Positions 25,150 to 33,572 of a stretch of DNA of 64,000 nt are shown here, piece by piece. Numbering within the stretch: position 1 is the stretch's first letter; every line of letters begins with the position of its first letter. The stretch comes from DASVVT01 sp036386415 (GTDB lineage: Bacteria; Acidobacteriota; Blastocatellia; Pyrinomonadales; Pyrinomonadaceae): assembly GCA_036386415.1 (NCBI GenBank), contig DASVVT010000004.1:1-64000 (forward strand), written 5' to 3'. The position numbers and the translations under genes were made by a program. The notes under the pieces are model-generated. The model saw only the letters and a program-made list of their open reading frames with translations. It ran no database searches and was not told where the DNA came from.

Positions 25150-25998
25150 ATGAGTCGATCTCAGAACCAACTTGACAGGGTTTTCCTTCGTCCCTCCTAC
25201 ACGGTTCACTACCGCCGCGCGCCGCGCACGCGATGGGCGAGTGAGGCGCGCCCGGATTACTCAGCTCTGTTTCTGCTCGACGGAAAAATACTTTACGACA
25301 TGGGCGATGACAGAGGAGAGGTTAGCGATCAGGGCGCATTGCTGCTCGATCCTGGAGCGGCGGCGAGCGCCAGAGGTCGGGCGGCGGAATACCTTGTGCT
25401 GACGCTTTCGCCGTCTTACCTGCTGGACTGCGCCGTTCGCACACGCCTTGTCCGCGCAGGGGCGAGCGGCGTCGCCTTTCGCTCAAGCGTCATCGAACGC
25501 GACGAGCGTCTCTCACGCCTCGCGCGCGACATGGCAGATGAGTTGATGCAGGAAGAAGCCGGACAGGAGATGGTCATCGCGGCCATCATGGAGCAAACGG
25601 TCGTCCACCTGCTTCGCCACCATTCGAACGTGCGGCGCTCGGATGAGCTTGAGCTTTCACGCGTCGGCCTCGTAGACAGGCGTGTGCGCCGCGCCGTCGA
25701 ATTGATGCACGCCCATCTGGATCGCGACCTGCCGCTCGAAGAGATTGCGGCGGCAGCCTACCTTTCGCCCTTCCACTTCGCGCGCCTCTTCAAGAAGGTC
25801 ACGGGCGCATCTCCGCACGCTTACCTGGCGACGCTACGCGCCTCACGAGCGCAAACTCTGCTTGCCGAAACAGACCTCTCCGTCTCAGAGGTGAGCGCCC
25901 GCGTCGGCTACTCCAGCCCGAGCCATTTCACCAAGGCCTTCCGCCAGTCCACAGGATTGACGCCGCGCGCCTTCCGCGCCGCTATCATCAGAGGCTAG
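25150..25998 (+). CDS. AraC/XylS-family transcriptional regulator
   Basis: A 282-residue regulator. Residues of about 1-140 form a cupin-like N-terminal sensor (SALFLLDGKILYDMGDDRGE). The C-terminal 100 residues have two helix-turn-helix units, LPLEEIAAAAYLSPFHFARLF and LSVSEVSARVGYSSPSHFTKAF, joined by the AraC linker (GASPHAYLATLRASRAQTLL). The ligand and regulon are unknown. It is downstream of the glycerophosphodiesterase and 151 bp upstream of inositol-phosphate synthase, so either could be a target. Confidence 0.93.
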   Translation: MSRSQNQLDRVFLRPSYTVHYRRAPRTRWASEARPDYSALFLLDGKILYDMGDDRGEVSDQGALLLDPGAAASARGRAAEYLVLTLSPSYLLDCAVRTRLVRAGASGVAFRSSVIERDERLSRLARDMADELMQEEAGQEMVIAAIMEQTVVHLLRHHSNVRRSDELELSRVGLVDRRVRRAVELMHAHLDRDLPLEEIAAAAYLSPFHFARLFKKVTGASPHAYLATLRASRAQTLLAETDLSVSEVSARVGYSSPSHFTKAFRQSTGLTPRAFRAAIIRG

Positions 25999-26149
25999 AT
26001 GCCGGATGTCTGTAAAAAGCAGAACCAGTCTTGGACATCCGGCACATGCTTTGAGCAAGCAATCGACGATATTAGGCAAGATTCGGTGGGACGCGGTGGT
26101 TGCTCACAGCGTATGATTGCAACCATTCATCTACGGAGGAATGGGAATC

Positions 26150-27469
26150 ATGGCTATTGGTAGAGGTGCGGAGATTGCCCCTGCAAAAGGTCGGCTGGGC
26201 GTACTGCTGGTTGGTCTTGGTGCAGTCAGCACGACGTTCATCGCGGGCGTCGAAGCGATTAAGAAAGGGATTGCAGAGCCGATAGGAAGCCTGACGCAGA
26301 TGGGCACGATCCGTCTGGGCAAGCGAACGGATAACCGCGTGCCGCTCATCAAGGAGTTTGTGCCGCTCGCAGACCTGGGCGATCTGGTGTTCGGCGCATG
26401 GGACATCTTCCATGATTCTGCCTACGAAGCCGCGATGCACGCGGGCGTGCTCGAAAAGGAGCTTCTCGCGCAGGTGAAGACTCCCCTGCAAAAGATCAAG
26501 CCGATGAAGGCTGTCTTCGATCAGTTTTACGTCAAGCGCCTCAACGGCACGAACGTCAAAGAAGGCGCGAACAAGATGGAGCTGGCCGAACAACTCATCG
26601 CAGAGATCGCAGAGTGGAAGCAGAAGAACAGATGCTCGCGCCTGGTTATGGTCTGGGCCGCTTCGACTGAAATCTTTCTCAAGCAGCACGGCGTCCACAA
26701 AACTCTAAAATCCTTCGAGCAGGCGATGCGCGATAATCATAAGGCGATTGCGCCCTCGATGATCTACGCTTACGCCGCGCTCAAGTCGGGCATCCCCTTC
26801 GCCAACGGCGCTCCAAATCTGACCGTTGATATTCCGGCGCTCATCCAGCTTGCAGATCGAAACAACCTCCCCGTTTGCGGCAAGGATTTCAAGACCGGGC
26901 AGACGCTGATGAAGACGATCATCGCGCCGGGGCTGAAGTCGCGTATGCTCGGCCTCCACGGCTGGTACTCGACGAACATCTTGGGCAACCGCGATGGCGA
27001 AGTGCTGGATGATCCTGACTCTTTCAAGACCAAAGAAGAATCCAAGCTCTCCGTGCTCGAATACATCCTACAGCCGGAAGTCTATCCGCAGCTCTACAAG
27101 GACTTCTCGCACGTCGTCCGCATCAACTATTATCCGCCGCGCGGCGACAACAAGGAGGGATGGGACAACATAGATATTTTCGGCTGGCTCGGCTACCCGA
27201 TGCAGATCAAGATAGATTTCCTCTGCCGCGACTCGATCCTGGCCGCGCCCATCGTGCTTGACCTCGCGCTCTTTCTCGACCTCGCGCAACGCGTCGAGAT
27301 GAAGGGCGTGCAAGAGTGGCTCTCCTTCTATTTCAAATCGCCGCAAACAGCGCCCGGCCTCTACCCCGAACATGACATCTTCATCCAGTTGATGAAGCTC
27401 AAAAACACCCTTCGCCACCTGCGCGGTGAAGACTTGATCACACACCTGGGTCTGGAATATTACGACTGA
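26150..27469 (+). CDS. myo-Inositol-1-phosphate synthase
   Basis: Converts glucose 6-phosphate to myo-inositol 1-phosphate using NAD+, the first step to inositol lipids or compatible solutes. The chosen ATG at 26150 has GGAGGA nine bases upstream and gives 439 residues; the frame is open from 26117. The NAD site is GVLLVGLGAVSTTFIAG. Conserved family parts are SLTQMGTIRLGKR, CGKDFKTGQTLMKTIIAPG (catalytic lysines), and YPPRGDNKEGWDNIDIFGW. This is the short archaeal/bacterial type. A strong terminator follows at 27506-27545, so the gene appears to be a single transcription unit. Confidence 0.93.
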   Translation: MAIGRGAEIAPAKGRLGVLLVGLGAVSTTFIAGVEAIKKGIAEPIGSLTQMGTIRLGKRTDNRVPLIKEFVPLADLGDLVFGAWDIFHDSAYEAAMHAGVLEKELLAQVKTPLQKIKPMKAVFDQFYVKRLNGTNVKEGANKMELAEQLIAEIAEWKQKNRCSRLVMVWAASTEIFLKQHGVHKTLKSFEQAMRDNHKAIAPSMIYAYAALKSGIPFANGAPNLTVDIPALIQLADRNNLPVCGKDFKTGQTLMKTIIAPGLKSRMLGLHGWYSTNILGNRDGEVLDDPDSFKTKEESKLSVLEYILQPEVYPQLYKDFSHVVRINYYPPRGDNKEGWDNIDIFGWLGYPMQIKIDFLCRDSILAAPIVLDLALFLDLAQRVEMKGVQEWLSFYFKSPQTAPGLYPEHDIFIQLMKLKNTLRHLRGEDLITHLGLEYYD

Positions 27470-27505
27470 CGGGCAACCTTTTCGGCTGCTCTGACAACAA
27501 GACTT

Positions 27506-27545
27506 GAGAGGGCGCATCGGCCATGCTGATGCGCCCTCTCTCTTT
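27506..27545 (+). terminator. Rho-independent terminator after inositol-phosphate synthase
   Basis: A perfect 13-bp stem, GAGAGGGCGCATC (27506-27518) with GATGCGCCCTCTC (27528-27540), encloses a 9-base loop and is followed by TCTTT. It is one of the few classical terminator-shaped hairpins here, in contrast with the tailless snap-back repeats. Confidence 0.88.
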
Positions 27546-27978
27546 GCCCGCTCGGGTTCAGATTGATGCGACGACCGCCTTCGATTGAGCACGCAACGCT
27601 TTGGGGCACGACGATACGTTTCGGTATAAAAGGACAGTATTTGTCAGTCCCCTTCTGCCACGATTTGTCACTCCGGGATGGGTCTTCCATGACATAAAAT
27701 TTTGGTTTCCCGTCTCCTTTCGGAATATTTTGTGGTGACAATCGTCGTAATGTCGTATATATAGCGTCTGATCTAAAGCGGCGGCTGGAAAGGCGCTGGG
27801 CCGGAAGGCAAACTCGCCATCCTCGCCGTGCATCAATTCACTTAGCGGTTCGTTCCTTGCATGTAAGTTGACGGGATATGCCCGTCGGGGGCCGGAGCCG
27901 ATCATTCGCGGTCGGTTTCCACAAGACATCTTGAAAGGGCACAATCGACAGTTGACCGCTCACGCAAGGAGGACGGCC
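27546..27978. promoter_or_regulatory. Upstream region of the Clp-type ATPase gene
   Basis: About 430 bp between the ino1-type terminator and the Clp ATPase start. It holds the AT-richer stretch AAAATTTTGGTTTCCC and TGTCGTATATATAGCG (near 27755), a plausible promoter zone. No CIRCE heat-shock element was seen. Just before the start codon lies a strong ribosome site (AGGAGG at 27967-27972). A weak in-frame extension to 27868 exists but ignores that site. Confidence 0.5.
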
Positions 27979-29184
27979 ATGATTGCAGAGATGGAGAAAC
28001 AGACAAACACAATGGACACGGTCTTCCTCGACCCGGATCAAAAGAGTCCGCGCGCTCAGGATTTTGAAGAGAAACTGGCGAGCCGCATCGTCGGCCAGGA
28101 GCGCGCTGTGCGTCGCATGAGCGGCCTTTATCAAATCTTTCTGGCGGGTATGAACCCGCCCAATCGCCCCGTCGGCACGATGCTCTTTCTGGGACCTACG
28201 GGCTCCGGTAAAACCCGCGTCATAGAGGCCGCCGCAGAGGTTCTTTTCGGCGATTCGAACGCGGTCGTCAAGATCGACTGTGCGGAGTTTCAGCACTCGC
28301 ACGAAATCGCCAAGTTGATCGGCAGCCCTCCGGGCTACCTGGGGCATCGCGAGACCAGCCCGATGCTGACGCAGGAGAACCTGGATCGTTCGCACACGGA
28401 GGATATCAAGCTTTCGCTCGTCCTCTTCGACGAGATCGAGAAAGCTTCCGACTCCCTGTGGCAACTGCTCCTGGGCATCCTCGACAAGGCGACCTTGACG
28501 CTCGGTGATAACCGTCGCGTAGATTTCTCCAAGACGATGGTCGTGATGACCTCCAATCTGGGAGCGCGCGAGATGTCGGAGCTGATTTCGGGCGGTATCG
28601 GTTTCGCTCCCGGCAAGGGCGCGAAGAACCCTTCGGACACGGAAGTCGATCAGAAGATTTACCGTACGGCTGTCGAAGCGGCGCGGCGTAAATTCTCGCC
28701 GGAGTTCATGAACCGCATAGACAAAGTTGTGGTCTTTCGCAGCCTCAAAGAGCATCACCTGCGTCAGATTCTGGACCTTGAGCTTCAGGCCGTGCAGGAT
28801 CGCATCATGCGCTCTGCCGGAACGAAGTTCATCTTCCAGTGCTCGGACGCGGCGAAGGATATGCTGCTCAAAGAGGGCATCGATTTCAAGTATGGCGCGC
28901 GCCATCTGAAACGTTCCATCGAGCGCTTCCTGGTCTACCCGCTCTCGAATCTGGTGGCGACGGAGCAGGTCGGGCTCGGCGATCTGGTCAGCGTTGATCT
29001 GGATGAAGCGAAGGGTAAGCTGATCTTCTCGAAACGCTCCGGCGGCGCTCTCATTCATGAGGTAACGGAATCCGAAGGAAGCATGGAAGAGTTGGAGTCG
29101 AAGTCGGGCGGCGCGGCGATGCCGATCCCGCAGACCAAGGCCGCGCGTAAAGGACAGGGACGCGGCGAGAAGACCGAAGGCTAA
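27979..29184 (+). CDS. Single-ring Clp/Hsp100-type AAA+ ATPase (ClpB D2-like)
   Basis: A 401-residue protein containing only one AAA+ module of the class II (D2) type. Walker A is GPTGSGKT (72-79), Walker B is LVLFDEIEK (about 148-155), the pore loop is GSPPGYLGHRE, sensor 1 is VMTSNLGAREM and the arginine-finger region is KFSPEFMNRIDKVVVF. A D2-small C-terminal domain ends around 355, then a Gly/Lys-rich tail. It lacks the ClpB N-domain, D1 ring and middle domain, and the ClpX zinc finger. I did not see an obvious IGF/L ClpP-binding loop. It may be a dedicated unfoldase or disaggregase. A strong AGGAGG decides the start. Confidence 0.88.
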   Translation: MIAEMEKQTNTMDTVFLDPDQKSPRAQDFEEKLASRIVGQERAVRRMSGLYQIFLAGMNPPNRPVGTMLFLGPTGSGKTRVIEAAAEVLFGDSNAVVKIDCAEFQHSHEIAKLIGSPPGYLGHRETSPMLTQENLDRSHTEDIKLSLVLFDEIEKASDSLWQLLLGILDKATLTLGDNRRVDFSKTMVVMTSNLGAREMSELISGGIGFAPGKGAKNPSDTEVDQKIYRTAVEAARRKFSPEFMNRIDKVVVFRSLKEHHLRQILDLELQAVQDRIMRSAGTKFIFQCSDAAKDMLLKEGIDFKYGARHLKRSIERFLVYPLSNLVATEQVGLGDLVSVDLDEAKGKLIFSKRSGGALIHEVTESEGSMEELESKSGGAAMPIPQTKAARKGQGRGEKTEG

Positions 29185-29195
29185 GACAGTAAAAA

Positions 29196-29278
29196 TCGTC
29201 TCACGCAAAGGCGCAAAGGCGCGAAGATAAGACTTGCTTCTTCTTCGCGCCTTTGCGTCTTTGCGTGAGACGTTCCTA
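29196..29278. repeat. Snap-back palindrome, CACGCAAAGGCGCAAAG/CTTTGCGTCTTTGCGTG family
   Basis: CTCACGCAAAGGCGCAAAGG, CGCGAAG is mirrored by CTTCGCGCCTTTGCGTC, TTTGCGTGAG. It lies between the convergent Clp-type gene and the HEAT-repeat gene. It belongs to the CACGCAAAG sub-type, shared with 62290-62352. Confidence 0.92.
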
Positions 29279-29282
29279 CTTA

Positions 29283-30191
29283 TTAAGGTTGTGGCGCTTC
29301 GTTTGGAACGATCTTGCGAAGCGCTTCATGAGCGATACGCGAGAGATAGGGGTCGCGCGAGGTAAGCACGGCGCGCAGGACGGCGATAGACGATGGGTCG
29401 CCTATTAATCCGAGAGCGCGCGCTGCTTCGCGCCGCACATCGTCTCCTGCGCGATCATCTATCAAGGTTCGGGATAGCATTGGGACAGCGGCGCGGCTGC
29501 CTATCTGTCCGAGCGCGCGCGCCGAGGAGCGACGCACGAATTCATTCTGCTCCGTCTTCTTTCTGCGCAAGCGATTGAGCAGCCCCGGGGCAGGGACGCG
29601 CAGAGTGAGCGCTTCTGTAAGCGGAATGACGGCCAACTCATCCCGGATCATCCCCAGCGCGACAGCCGCCGCTGCGCGCACTCCCGGCTCTTTGTCCCCT
29701 GCAAGAACTGTAACCAGCGCTGAAACGGCGACGCTACTGCGCGTTTCGCCCAGCGCATAGGCGGTCTCCTGTCGCACAAATTGGTCTCGATCCTGAAGCA
29801 AAGGAAGCAGTTGGCCTGCGGCTTCGCTTGCCGGGAGCGAGAGGACTGCGCGCGCTGCCGTGGCTCGGACGATAGGCGCCGGATCGCGCAAGCCATTGGC
29901 GGCGACCCGTGAGCTATCCGAGCGTGACATCGAGCCGAGACGCATCACGGCATCGCGCCGCTCCTCCGTATCTGCTGAGCCGAGTCGCTGGCGTTGCCTT
30001 TCAATCTCCTTTTGAATGGGGTTCAGAGATGAAGACGCATAAGTTTCCTGCTGCGACAAGCCTTGCGCAGAGACGTTTGAGTAAATGGCGGAGAATAGCA
30101 AGACGGGGGCCAGCAGCGCGCACGGCCAGCGTGCGAGTGCGCGCGCGGCGAAGGGAGCGTTTACGGTGTGGGCGCTTGGTGTGGCGTCCAT
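29283..30191 (-). CDS. Exported HEAT-repeat protein
   Basis: A 302-residue protein with a signal-like segment (WPCALLAPVLLFSAIYSNVSAQ) then six or more HEAT repeats (for example DPAPIVRATAARAVLSL, DRDQFVRQETAYALGE, EPGVRAAAAVALGMI and DDVRREAARALGLI). These alpha-solenoids act as protein-binding scaffolds. It lies 6 bp after an 88-residue gene on the same strand, so the two are likely co-transcribed. No enzymatic motif is seen; the partner is unknown. Confidence 0.85.
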   Translation of the reverse strand: MDATPSAHTVNAPFAARALARWPCALLAPVLLFSAIYSNVSAQGLSQQETYASSSLNPIQKEIERQRQRLGSADTEERRDAVMRLGSMSRSDSSRVAANGLRDPAPIVRATAARAVLSLPASEAAGQLLPLLQDRDQFVRQETAYALGETRSSVAVSALVTVLAGDKEPGVRAAAAVALGMIRDELAVIPLTEALTLRVPAPGLLNRLRRKKTEQNEFVRRSSARALGQIGSRAAVPMLSRTLIDDRAGDDVRREAARALGLIGDPSSIAVLRAVLTSRDPYLSRIAHEALRKIVPNEAPQP

Positions 30192-30197
30192 AGGGAT

Positions 30198-30464
30198 TCA
30201 GAGGCGCGCGGATTGGAGAGCGGCGGCGCGTCGTTCGGCGCGGCGGCGTACGGTCTCCCACTCGAAAGCCTGCTGCGCACGCCTGTTCTCGTGCGCATCG
30301 GCGAGGACTGCGACCAGCTCATCCTCCCATAAACCGGGTGCGGCTGTGGCGCGGCGCATAGACTCCATGATCGAGATGTAATCTAAGACTTCCTTGACTT
30401 CCGTATCATTGAGCGCATCGAGTTTGAGCGCGAGGCGTTGACGTTCGTTCAATCGCTTAGCCAT
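30198..30464 (-). CDS. Small hypothetical protein (88 aa)
   Basis: The ATG at 30464 follows GGAGGTGCAAGAGAG, a clear ribosome site; the open frame reaches further up to 30512 without one. The protein is charged and helical (MAKRLNERQRLALKLDALND, then EVKEVLDYI), with a Trp-containing middle and an Arg-rich C-terminus. It is not recognised. It precedes the HEAT-repeat gene by 6 bp and may be its operon partner. Its soluble nature and acidic/basic alternation suggest a binding partner or regulator, as inference. Confidence 0.7.
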   Translation of the reverse strand: MAKRLNERQRLALKLDALNDTEVKEVLDYISIMESMRRATAAPGLWEDELVAVLADAHENRRAQQAFEWETVRRRAERRAAALQSARL

Positions 30465-30766
30465 CTCTCTTGCACCTCCGGCTGGCAATGGGCGACGGCC
30501 TGGCGCGATCAACTCTCTAGAGAGTGCGTTGGCAGCGACGTTCAGGAGGCCGTCGGCGGATCAGGTTCAGCGCGTGGATACACGCTCTAATCTTTATCAC
30601 AGTGCGTATGTCTTCAAATCTCCGTAATCGTTAGTTCGCGTGATGACCAGCCCTCAAGCTCTGGCCCGGTTTACAACTGCCCCGTTTGCAGGTGGATCGC
30701 CACGCAATATACACGAGAGCGGCAGCGGCGCGCAAGAAAGATTCCCCTCACTGCTAATGCGTAAAC
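30465..30766. other. Intergenic region upstream of the small gene
   Basis: About 300 bp between two same-strand genes. It holds the promoter side of the small protein/HEAT pair. I see one perfect palindrome (CTCTCTAGAGAG near 30512-30523) close to the ribosome site and no larger repeat. The rest is unremarkable. Confidence 0.5.
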
Positions 30767-31567
30767 TTATTTAGGTTGCGGCACAGAGATTTCATTTATA
30801 TAGATTCCCGTTTTTGTTTTGGTCACGGCTAAAATTCTATTGCTGTTCACTACAAGCTGTGAATCTGGCGGAAAATCTTGATGCCACACAACCTCTGTTC
30901 CACGCCAACAAGTAATACCATCTTTCATTGGATCAATATTGGCTCCTCGCCCCTTCTCTCGATACATGGCGAAATTATCTGTCACCAGACACATATCATT
31001 GCCATAATTATCAACTACGCCATAAGCTGCACTACCATTTCGTGATTCTCTATGAAGTTCCTTGCCTGTATTAGCATTCAGGATGAACATGACATTATCG
31101 CCTGCCGTTCCGTAGATTAATCCTGTGGACTCAACGAGCGCATAGTCAAAAATAGGCTGACCCTCTTTATGCTTCCACACAATCTGATGCCGTTCATCCA
31201 GTTTATAAAGAGCATCTTCTAAGTGAACAAGCACCCCACCTGTTTTTAGAGGGATGATCTTCGCATCATTGATGAAAGAAGGAATGTCAACAGGCTGTGC
31301 CCATGAGCCATACTCTAATTTGAGCTTTGTGCCATTGAATTTGGTTATGTACTTATCATTCGTGAGTAGTGAGAACTCATTTTGCGTGTTTTGGATTTGT
31401 TCCGGACAAGGTGTTGGGCTTGGATTTGGAATAGAGGCGGCGGAATGTGAGCCATTTAATTCCTGCGCGTGACTCAACCAGTTATGGCAGATTGAACTAA
31501 CAAAACCGCCAAAGATAAAAGAGGCAATCGAGAAAAGTATTATGAGGCGAGTTGTTTTCATCTTCAT
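30767..31567 (-). CDS. AT-rich exported PQQ-like beta-propeller protein, unknown function
   Basis: The ATG at 31567 follows AAGGTTGAGAAT and gives 266 residues with an N-terminal signal or anchor (LIILFSIASFIFGGFVSSI). The frame is open to 31678. After a Ser/Pro linker (NPSPTPCPE) come propeller-like blades (GGVLVHLEDALYKLD, GLIYGTAGDNVMFILNANTG, NGSAAYGVVDNYG). It is distinctly more AT-rich than its neighbours, with many A/T-ending codons, which suggests recent acquisition. It is not recognised beyond the fold guess. It stands alone. Confidence 0.75.
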   Translation of the reverse strand: MKMKTTRLIILFSIASFIFGGFVSSICHNWLSHAQELNGSHSAASIPNPSPTPCPEQIQNTQNEFSLLTNDKYITKFNGTKLKLEYGSWAQPVDIPSFINDAKIIPLKTGGVLVHLEDALYKLDERHQIVWKHKEGQPIFDYALVESTGLIYGTAGDNVMFILNANTGKELHRESRNGSAAYGVVDNYGNDMCLVTDNFAMYREKGRGANIDPMKDGITCWRGTEVVWHQDFPPDSQLVVNSNRILAVTKTKTGIYINEISVPQPK

Positions 31568-31627
31568 ATTCTCAACCTTTAAGAGACCTAACCAAGGACC
31601 CGCCCGCCAGAAGAAGGCATGAGCCCG

Positions 31628-31738
31628 GAGTAGCCAGTAGTCAGTCGGCGCTCGCGCGACGGGCACTGAAGCTTCCACCCTGACGAGTCGTTAACGAAAG
31701 CTTTTCTACTGGCTACAGACTACTGTCTACTGCTTTTC
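31628..31738. repeat. Snap-back palindrome, GTAGCCAGTAGTCAG/CTGACTACTGGCTAC family
   Basis: AGTAGCCAGTAGTCAGTC on the left is mirrored by CTACTGGCTACAGACTACTG, TCTACTGC on the right around a Cys/Gly-rich loop. The right arm enters the 3' end of the phosphodiesterase gene on the minus strand, encoding its last residues. Confidence 0.85.
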
Positions 31739-32227
31739 GTCCAGGTTAATGATGCGCGGCTCGATGTGATCCTCATGCAGTTGGAGCAGCCCGACGGTGC
31801 GCGGCAGGTTGAAGCGTTTCGGGCCTGCGCCGCCTGGGTTGAACAGCAGCGTGCCGCGCCATCGGCCAATGTAAGCTTGATGGCTGTGGCCGAAGATGAC
31901 CGCGTCCGGCATACGCTGCTCGATGATGCGCTGCTGGGCGGTGCTCATCTTCTCGACCGTCGAGAACTGGTGGCGCACGTAGAAGGTGCGCCCATCGAGT
32001 ATAGCCATGCGCTCGTTCGGATAGCACATCGTCGCGGCGTCATTATTGCCGCGCACGGCGATGACGGGCGCAATCTTTTCCAGTTGCCAGATCAGTTCTT
32101 CGTCGCCTATATCGCCTGCATGAATGATGCGATAGACGCCGGCAAACAGATCGAGGACTCGCTCATCCAGCTTGCCGTGCGTGTCTGAGATGACTCCGAT
32201 GAGCACAGACGCCCCCGCGCTCGTCAT
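31727..32227 (-). CDS. YfcE/MJ0936-type metallophosphoesterase
   Basis: A 166-residue phosphodiesterase of the calcineurin-like superfamily. Metal ligands are in ISDTHGKL (D14, H16), HAGDIGD, VRGNND, and GHSHQAYIGR; the GNND then GHSH arrangement is the YfcE signature. It likely cleaves small phosphodiesters. The start overlaps the upstream J-domain gene by 4 bp, so the two are translationally coupled. Its C-terminal DEKQ and stop are supplied by the CAGTAGACAGTAG repeat arm. Confidence 0.9.
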   Translation of the reverse strand: MTSAGASVLIGVISDTHGKLDERVLDLFAGVYRIIHAGDIGDEELIWQLEKIAPVIAVRGNNDAATMCYPNERMAILDGRTFYVRHQFSTVEKMSTAQQRIIEQRMPDAVIFGHSHQAYIGRWRGTLLFNPGGAGPKRFNLPRTVGLLQLHEDHIEPRIINLDEKQ

Positions 32228-33030
32228 GAATCTATTTTAGAGGCGACCGAGTGCATCGTATCGACGATGAGCACGGCGATGGGTGGATAGAAGAGCAGGT
32301 CTGGCCGCAGATGCTGGTCGAAGAAGAAGGCCAGGTCGCTGACAATGTAGTGTGTGTGGACGCCTACGAAGAGTCCCGCCGCGATACTGACAACGTAGCC
32401 GACGATCAGAAAAGCGTAGGCTGTAAAGCGTGTGAAAGGTTTGTCCGGCTTCTCTTCCTCGCCGCGCATGATCGAATCCTGAATCGGCTTGGGGCGGTAG
32501 GTGTAGCGCTCGAAGCAGACGCGCAGGCGCGTTGCGAGATGCCACACGCCGATGAGGAAGAGCGTGACGACGATGGCGCGACCCGTATAGCCGTCAAAGT
32601 TATCCCAGAAGCGCGGCTTGAGGACTGCGACAAAGAAGGTCGAGAGAAAGAGCGTGACGGTGGTGAAGACGGCCTGCGTGCGCTCGAAGGTTTCCCGGCG
32701 CTCGGCTTCGAGCCAGAGGTCAACCGCCCTGTCCCAGCGTGCCTGCGCCGCCACCCTGCGCATGCGGCGCGCGTGCGGGTTGTTGGAATTGAAGACGGAG
32801 GCGCTGCCGGCAACGCCTCGTCCCTTGTACTGCGCGTCGTAGGCGGCGCGCTCCTGCGGGTCGCTCAGCGTGCGATAAGCCAGGGCCAGCATCGCAAAGT
32901 CGTGCGACGCCGTTTCCGAGCCGCTGTTGACATCCGGGTGACGCTCGCGCGCCAGCCGCCGGTAGGCCGACTTGATCTCGGCTGCCGATGCCGTGCGCTT
33001 GACGCCTAAAATTTGGTAGTAATCAGCCAC
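32224..33030 (-). CDS. Membrane-anchored J-domain protein
   Basis: A 268-residue protein beginning with a complete J domain (MADYYQILGVKRTASAAEIK, then HPDVNSG; HPD intact), so it should stimulate a DnaK-type Hsp70. A G/F-like spacer (YKGRGVAGSAS) follows instead of DnaJ zinc fingers. From about 115 there are three to four TM helices (VFTTVTLFLSTFFVAVL, IVVTLFLIGVWHLAT, AYAFLIVGYVVSIAAGLF), a charged linker between. It probably recruits Hsp70 to a membrane client. It overlaps a YfcE-like phosphodiesterase gene by 4 bp. Confidence 0.9.
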   Translation of the reverse strand: MADYYQILGVKRTASAAEIKSAYRRLARERHPDVNSGSETASHDFAMLALAYRTLSDPQERAAYDAQYKGRGVAGSASVFNSNNPHARRMRRVAAQARWDRAVDLWLEAERRETFERTQAVFTTVTLFLSTFFVAVLKPRFWDNFDGYTGRAIVVTLFLIGVWHLATRLRVCFERYTYRPKPIQDSIMRGEEEKPDKPFTRFTAYAFLIVGYVVSIAAGLFVGVHTHYIVSDLAFFFDQHLRPDLLFYPPIAVLIVDTMHSVASKIDS

Positions 33031-33572
33031 CGCGCTTTTCTCAAAACTCTATTTAAAAGCCTGCGATGGGACGCCCTGATAATCTCTGCGTGGTTGGGCA
33101 GGGAGGGTCGCCCTTGACACGTAACACTATAACATTTTTGTGCTTATACGTCTTGTCGGGACTAAATTTTTACTCCTCCGGGGGAGGGTTCGTCAATGGG
33201 TTAGATTGAAGCTGAGAGAAGGATATAGGTGAGGAGGAGCCAGGGGGGCGACCCATGATACCTCGGCCAGTCACCGAGGGGGGGCGAGGACAAATTTAAT
33301 GTGGTAAACGCACACCTCTGGCTCGTAGATGCGTTCAGCAATACCCATGCCAGCAGGCAGATGCAAGGAACCTTGAGCAAAACCGAAATGTTTGATCGCA
33401 TCCTGCTCACCAGATGTCCACTCCTGTTCACACTACTGTCTACAATTTAAGACACCCTTATGAATTATTGGAGGGTCAGCCAGCGTGGGATGGCGTGAGT
33501 TTATAGGAGAGCTTGGGCGGCAAAGGAGAATCAACAGTGCCGCCCACCAAACAGCTCTTTCTGGTTCAAGCT
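33031..33572. other. Intergenic region between the J-domain gene and pepA
   Basis: About 540 bp, with a GC-rich purine-biased patch (GGAGGGTCGCCCTTGACAC near 33103 and GAGGAGGAGCCAGGGGGG near 33230). I see no convincing gene; the 76-codon minus-strand frame at 33201-33431 has no ribosome site or recognisable motif. A hairpin TTGGGCGGCA...TGCCGCCCACCAA at about 33512-33550 lies downstream of pepA and may end its transcript. Confidence 0.55.

Noticed and set aside
33201..33431. 76-codon minus-strand frame in the gap before pepA
   Set aside because: No ribosome site, no recognisable motif, and composition does not resemble coding sequence of this genome.
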